Positions 61,985-64,000 of a stretch of DNA of 64,000 bases are shown piece after piece. The DNA is from Lojkania enalia (taxonomy: Eukaryota > Ascomycota > Dothideomycetes > Pleosporales), in contig ML986624.1 in NCBI GenBank assembly GCA_010094045.1, forward strand, positions 42,219 to 106,218, given 5' to 3'. How positions within the stretch are numbered: position 1 is the stretch's first letter; the number at the start of each line of letters is the position of its first letter. The notes under the pieces are model-generated. The model was not told the DNA's origin. It worked only from the letters and a program-made list of their open reading frames with translations, and made no database searches. The translations under genes were made by a program, and so were the position numbers.

Positions 61985-64000
61985 CTTTAACTACCCTTAT
62001 AAGACTAGAAGAAGTAAGACTAGTTAAACTACTCTAGTTATAAGGAAAGAGATACTTTTAGTAAGTAATATAGGAAACTCACGCAAGCAGAATATTAGGA
62101 TTAGCTAGTAAAGCTACCTCTTTAGAAGCAGGTATAATAACTATATTTATAAGAATATAGAACAAATTAATATAATAATAGGAACAGCTAGTTCTAGTAG
62201 ATAAATAGATAAGAAGCTTAAAAGAGACTTAAAATAGCTTTCTTAAAAGTTTTAAAGAAATATAAGGAATAGTTAATAGTAAATAAGGAATAGAACTTAC
62301 GGGAATTATCTAGAAACTTAAGTAAGTTAAAAGAGTACTATTACTAACGTATTATTAGTAGTAAATTAAACTAGTACTATTTAATAAGTTTAATAGAACT
62401 AGGTCTAAATTTAAAGGATTCTTAGTAGTAGTAAGGATTTATATTAACGCTAACCTAGATATTATCTAATATAAGAACGAGAAAGTACTATTTATAAGAG
62501 CTTACCTAACAGGTAAACTATTTAACTAGTTCTAGTCCTTTCTAATAGATTTTAAGAACTATGTAGAAGAATACTAGAAAAGTAAAACTAAGGCGATATT
62601 TACAAGTCTAGTATACTTCTAATAGAAACTTAAACTAGCGTTCGGAGATATTAACAAAGTACGAGTAGTAGAAGATAAACTCTATAACCTAGTTTAACTA
62701 GAATCTATTACCTTATATATATCGAGTTTTTAATAGCTCTTAAATAAAGTTATATAGGACAACTATAGTATAATAGTAAAGTTCTATAGAGGATTAAAAA
62801 TAGAGATAAGAAGGGTAATAATATATATAGAACAACCTTAGGATCTAGTATTATACTTCTAACTAGTAAAAAGAATTAATAACGAACTGTACTAGTTTAA
62901 AAATAAGGAAAGGTAAGTATACTACTAAAGAATACGCTTTTTAGTAAGAGCTGCTAACGCGGGCGGACCTATAGATTTAAGCGCTACTAGAGAAAAGAAG
63001 CTTAAGCTATAGGCGACTTAAGAAAAGAAGACTTAGAAGAAAGATATTAAGTACTATAATTGTCAGAAACTAAGATATATAGTAAAAGAATATCGAAGTA
63101 AAAAGAAAGAAAAGAAAAACTAACCTATAGAAGATAAGCCGCAGGAAGTAGGAAAAGAAAAACTAGCCGTAACTATAGAATATAGAACCCTATATTAGTT
63201 CTTCTATAATAAAAACAAGTATTAAATATACTAATAACTTAAAAAAGCTATAAGATATTAGCTTTAGAAGAAAATATAACTTACAGCAACGTAAGAATAT
63301 ATAAAAAGATAGCTAGAAGAAGTTTAGGAAGAATTAGATAAGAATAACAAAATAAATACCCTATTATAAATAGAAGAAGCTACTACTAGAGTACTAATAC
63401 TTAAACTAGCACCTAAAGTATATTTTATATACTGATAAAGAATAATCGAGTATAAATAGAAGACCCCAACTCCTATAACTAATCTATAAGAGGAATTATC
63501 TATAAGATTCTATAATAAGAATAGACTAGAATAAGATATTATTAACGTTTACGAAGAATGGTAAAATACCTACCCTAGAGAAATCCGCTTCTTATACTTC
63601 TAAAAATGGATAGAAATAATAAAAGTAGTAGAAAGACACCTTAATATAATAGATTAGGATAAGGCTATATATATAGTATAGAAAGTAGTAGCCTTCTTAC
63701 GAAGTAAAGTACTAGTAAAATACTAGGTACTAAAGGTATTACGATATAAATAAGAATAGGACTACTAGGTTAGAGAAAATAATAACCCCTATATAAACTA
63801 ATACTATCTAGTATATTTCGAGATAGTATAGATATTGTATATTAAACGGTAATATAAAACCTACTAAAGAAAGAAAGAAAATATAGGTATATAGCTAAGA
63901 CAACTAAATAAAGATAAGGTATTAGAAAATCTAGTAAAATAAGAAGCTATAATAGGATAGGAAGTTACTAAATAAATCTAAAACTATATAATACTTAAAC
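61617..64000 (+). mobile_element. Second copy of the A-family retrotransposon (C), 5' part only, cut by window end
   Basis: Coding strand is +, opposite to A1. Its 5' LTR (61617-61984) is the reverse complement of the A1 LTR with further transitions. The leader and gag follow: start region near 62088 with ATG lost, and a zinc knuckle near 63045-63100 (DIKYYNCQKLRYIVKEY, last Cys lost). The sequence parallels reversed A1 from about 56640 down to about 54640. Pol lies outside the window. No target duplication can be checked because the other end is missing. Confidence 0.85.

Noticed and set aside
1..64000. CRISPR arrays, operons, rRNA and bacterial-type elements
   Set aside because: None seen; the DNA is of a fungal nucleus with spliced genes.

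Overview
The window is nuclear DNA of a filamentous ascomycete (Pezizomycotina). Genes carry several short introns of about 50 to 140 bases with GTANGT-type donors, proteins are of fungal type (RTC1 with RING, RPD3 with the extended acidic C terminus, SAT4/PTH11-like membrane protein, forkhead factor, LaeA-like methyltransferase), and the last 15 kb is an extremely AT-rich block whose retrotransposons show the TpA enrichment and nonsense codons expected from repeat-induced point mutation (RIP). I cannot name the species; a plant-associated Dothideomycete or relative would fit, but that is inference.

Layout. 1-18.3 kb is a conserved gene-dense block: the end of an open frame at the left edge, RTC1 (SEA/GATOR2 complex, -), HMT1-type vacuolar half ABC transporter (+), a ten-exon SAM methyltransferase (+), RPN11 proteasome deubiquitinase (-) and RPD3 histone deacetylase (+). 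RTC1/HMT1 and RPN11/RPD3 are divergent pairs sharing intergenic promoters.

18.7-37.6 kb is a sparse accessory stretch: a glutathione S-transferase with an in-frame TAG just before its conserved C terminus, a metacaspase pseudogene, a SAT4-type seven-helix protein, an intact secreted tyrosinase/catechol oxidase, an unrecognised decayed gene, a compound tetranucleotide microsatellite and an exopolygalacturonase (GH28) pseudogene. Large gaps show nothing recognisable.

37.6-48.5 kb is again conserved: a forkhead factor (-), the spliceosomal protein cactin (-) divergent from the end-joining factor NEJ1/XLF (+), and a 1215-residue protein of unknown function (+).

48.9-64 kb is the RIP-degraded block: the C-terminal end of a pogo/Fot1-type transposase, a complete Ty3/gypsy chromovirus-type element (A1, coding on -, 50173-57008) with both LTRs and a perfect 5-bp target duplication, a second Ty3/gypsy element (B, coding on +) that A1 adjoins, and a second copy of the A family (C, coding on +) inserted inside the pol region of B and cut by the window end. 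The most unusual item is an extra reading frame in A1 that runs antisense to gag-pol, starts inside the 3' LTR and ends inside the last codons of pol. All gene models with introns were assembled by eye from splice signals and reading-frame continuity; none has transcript support here.
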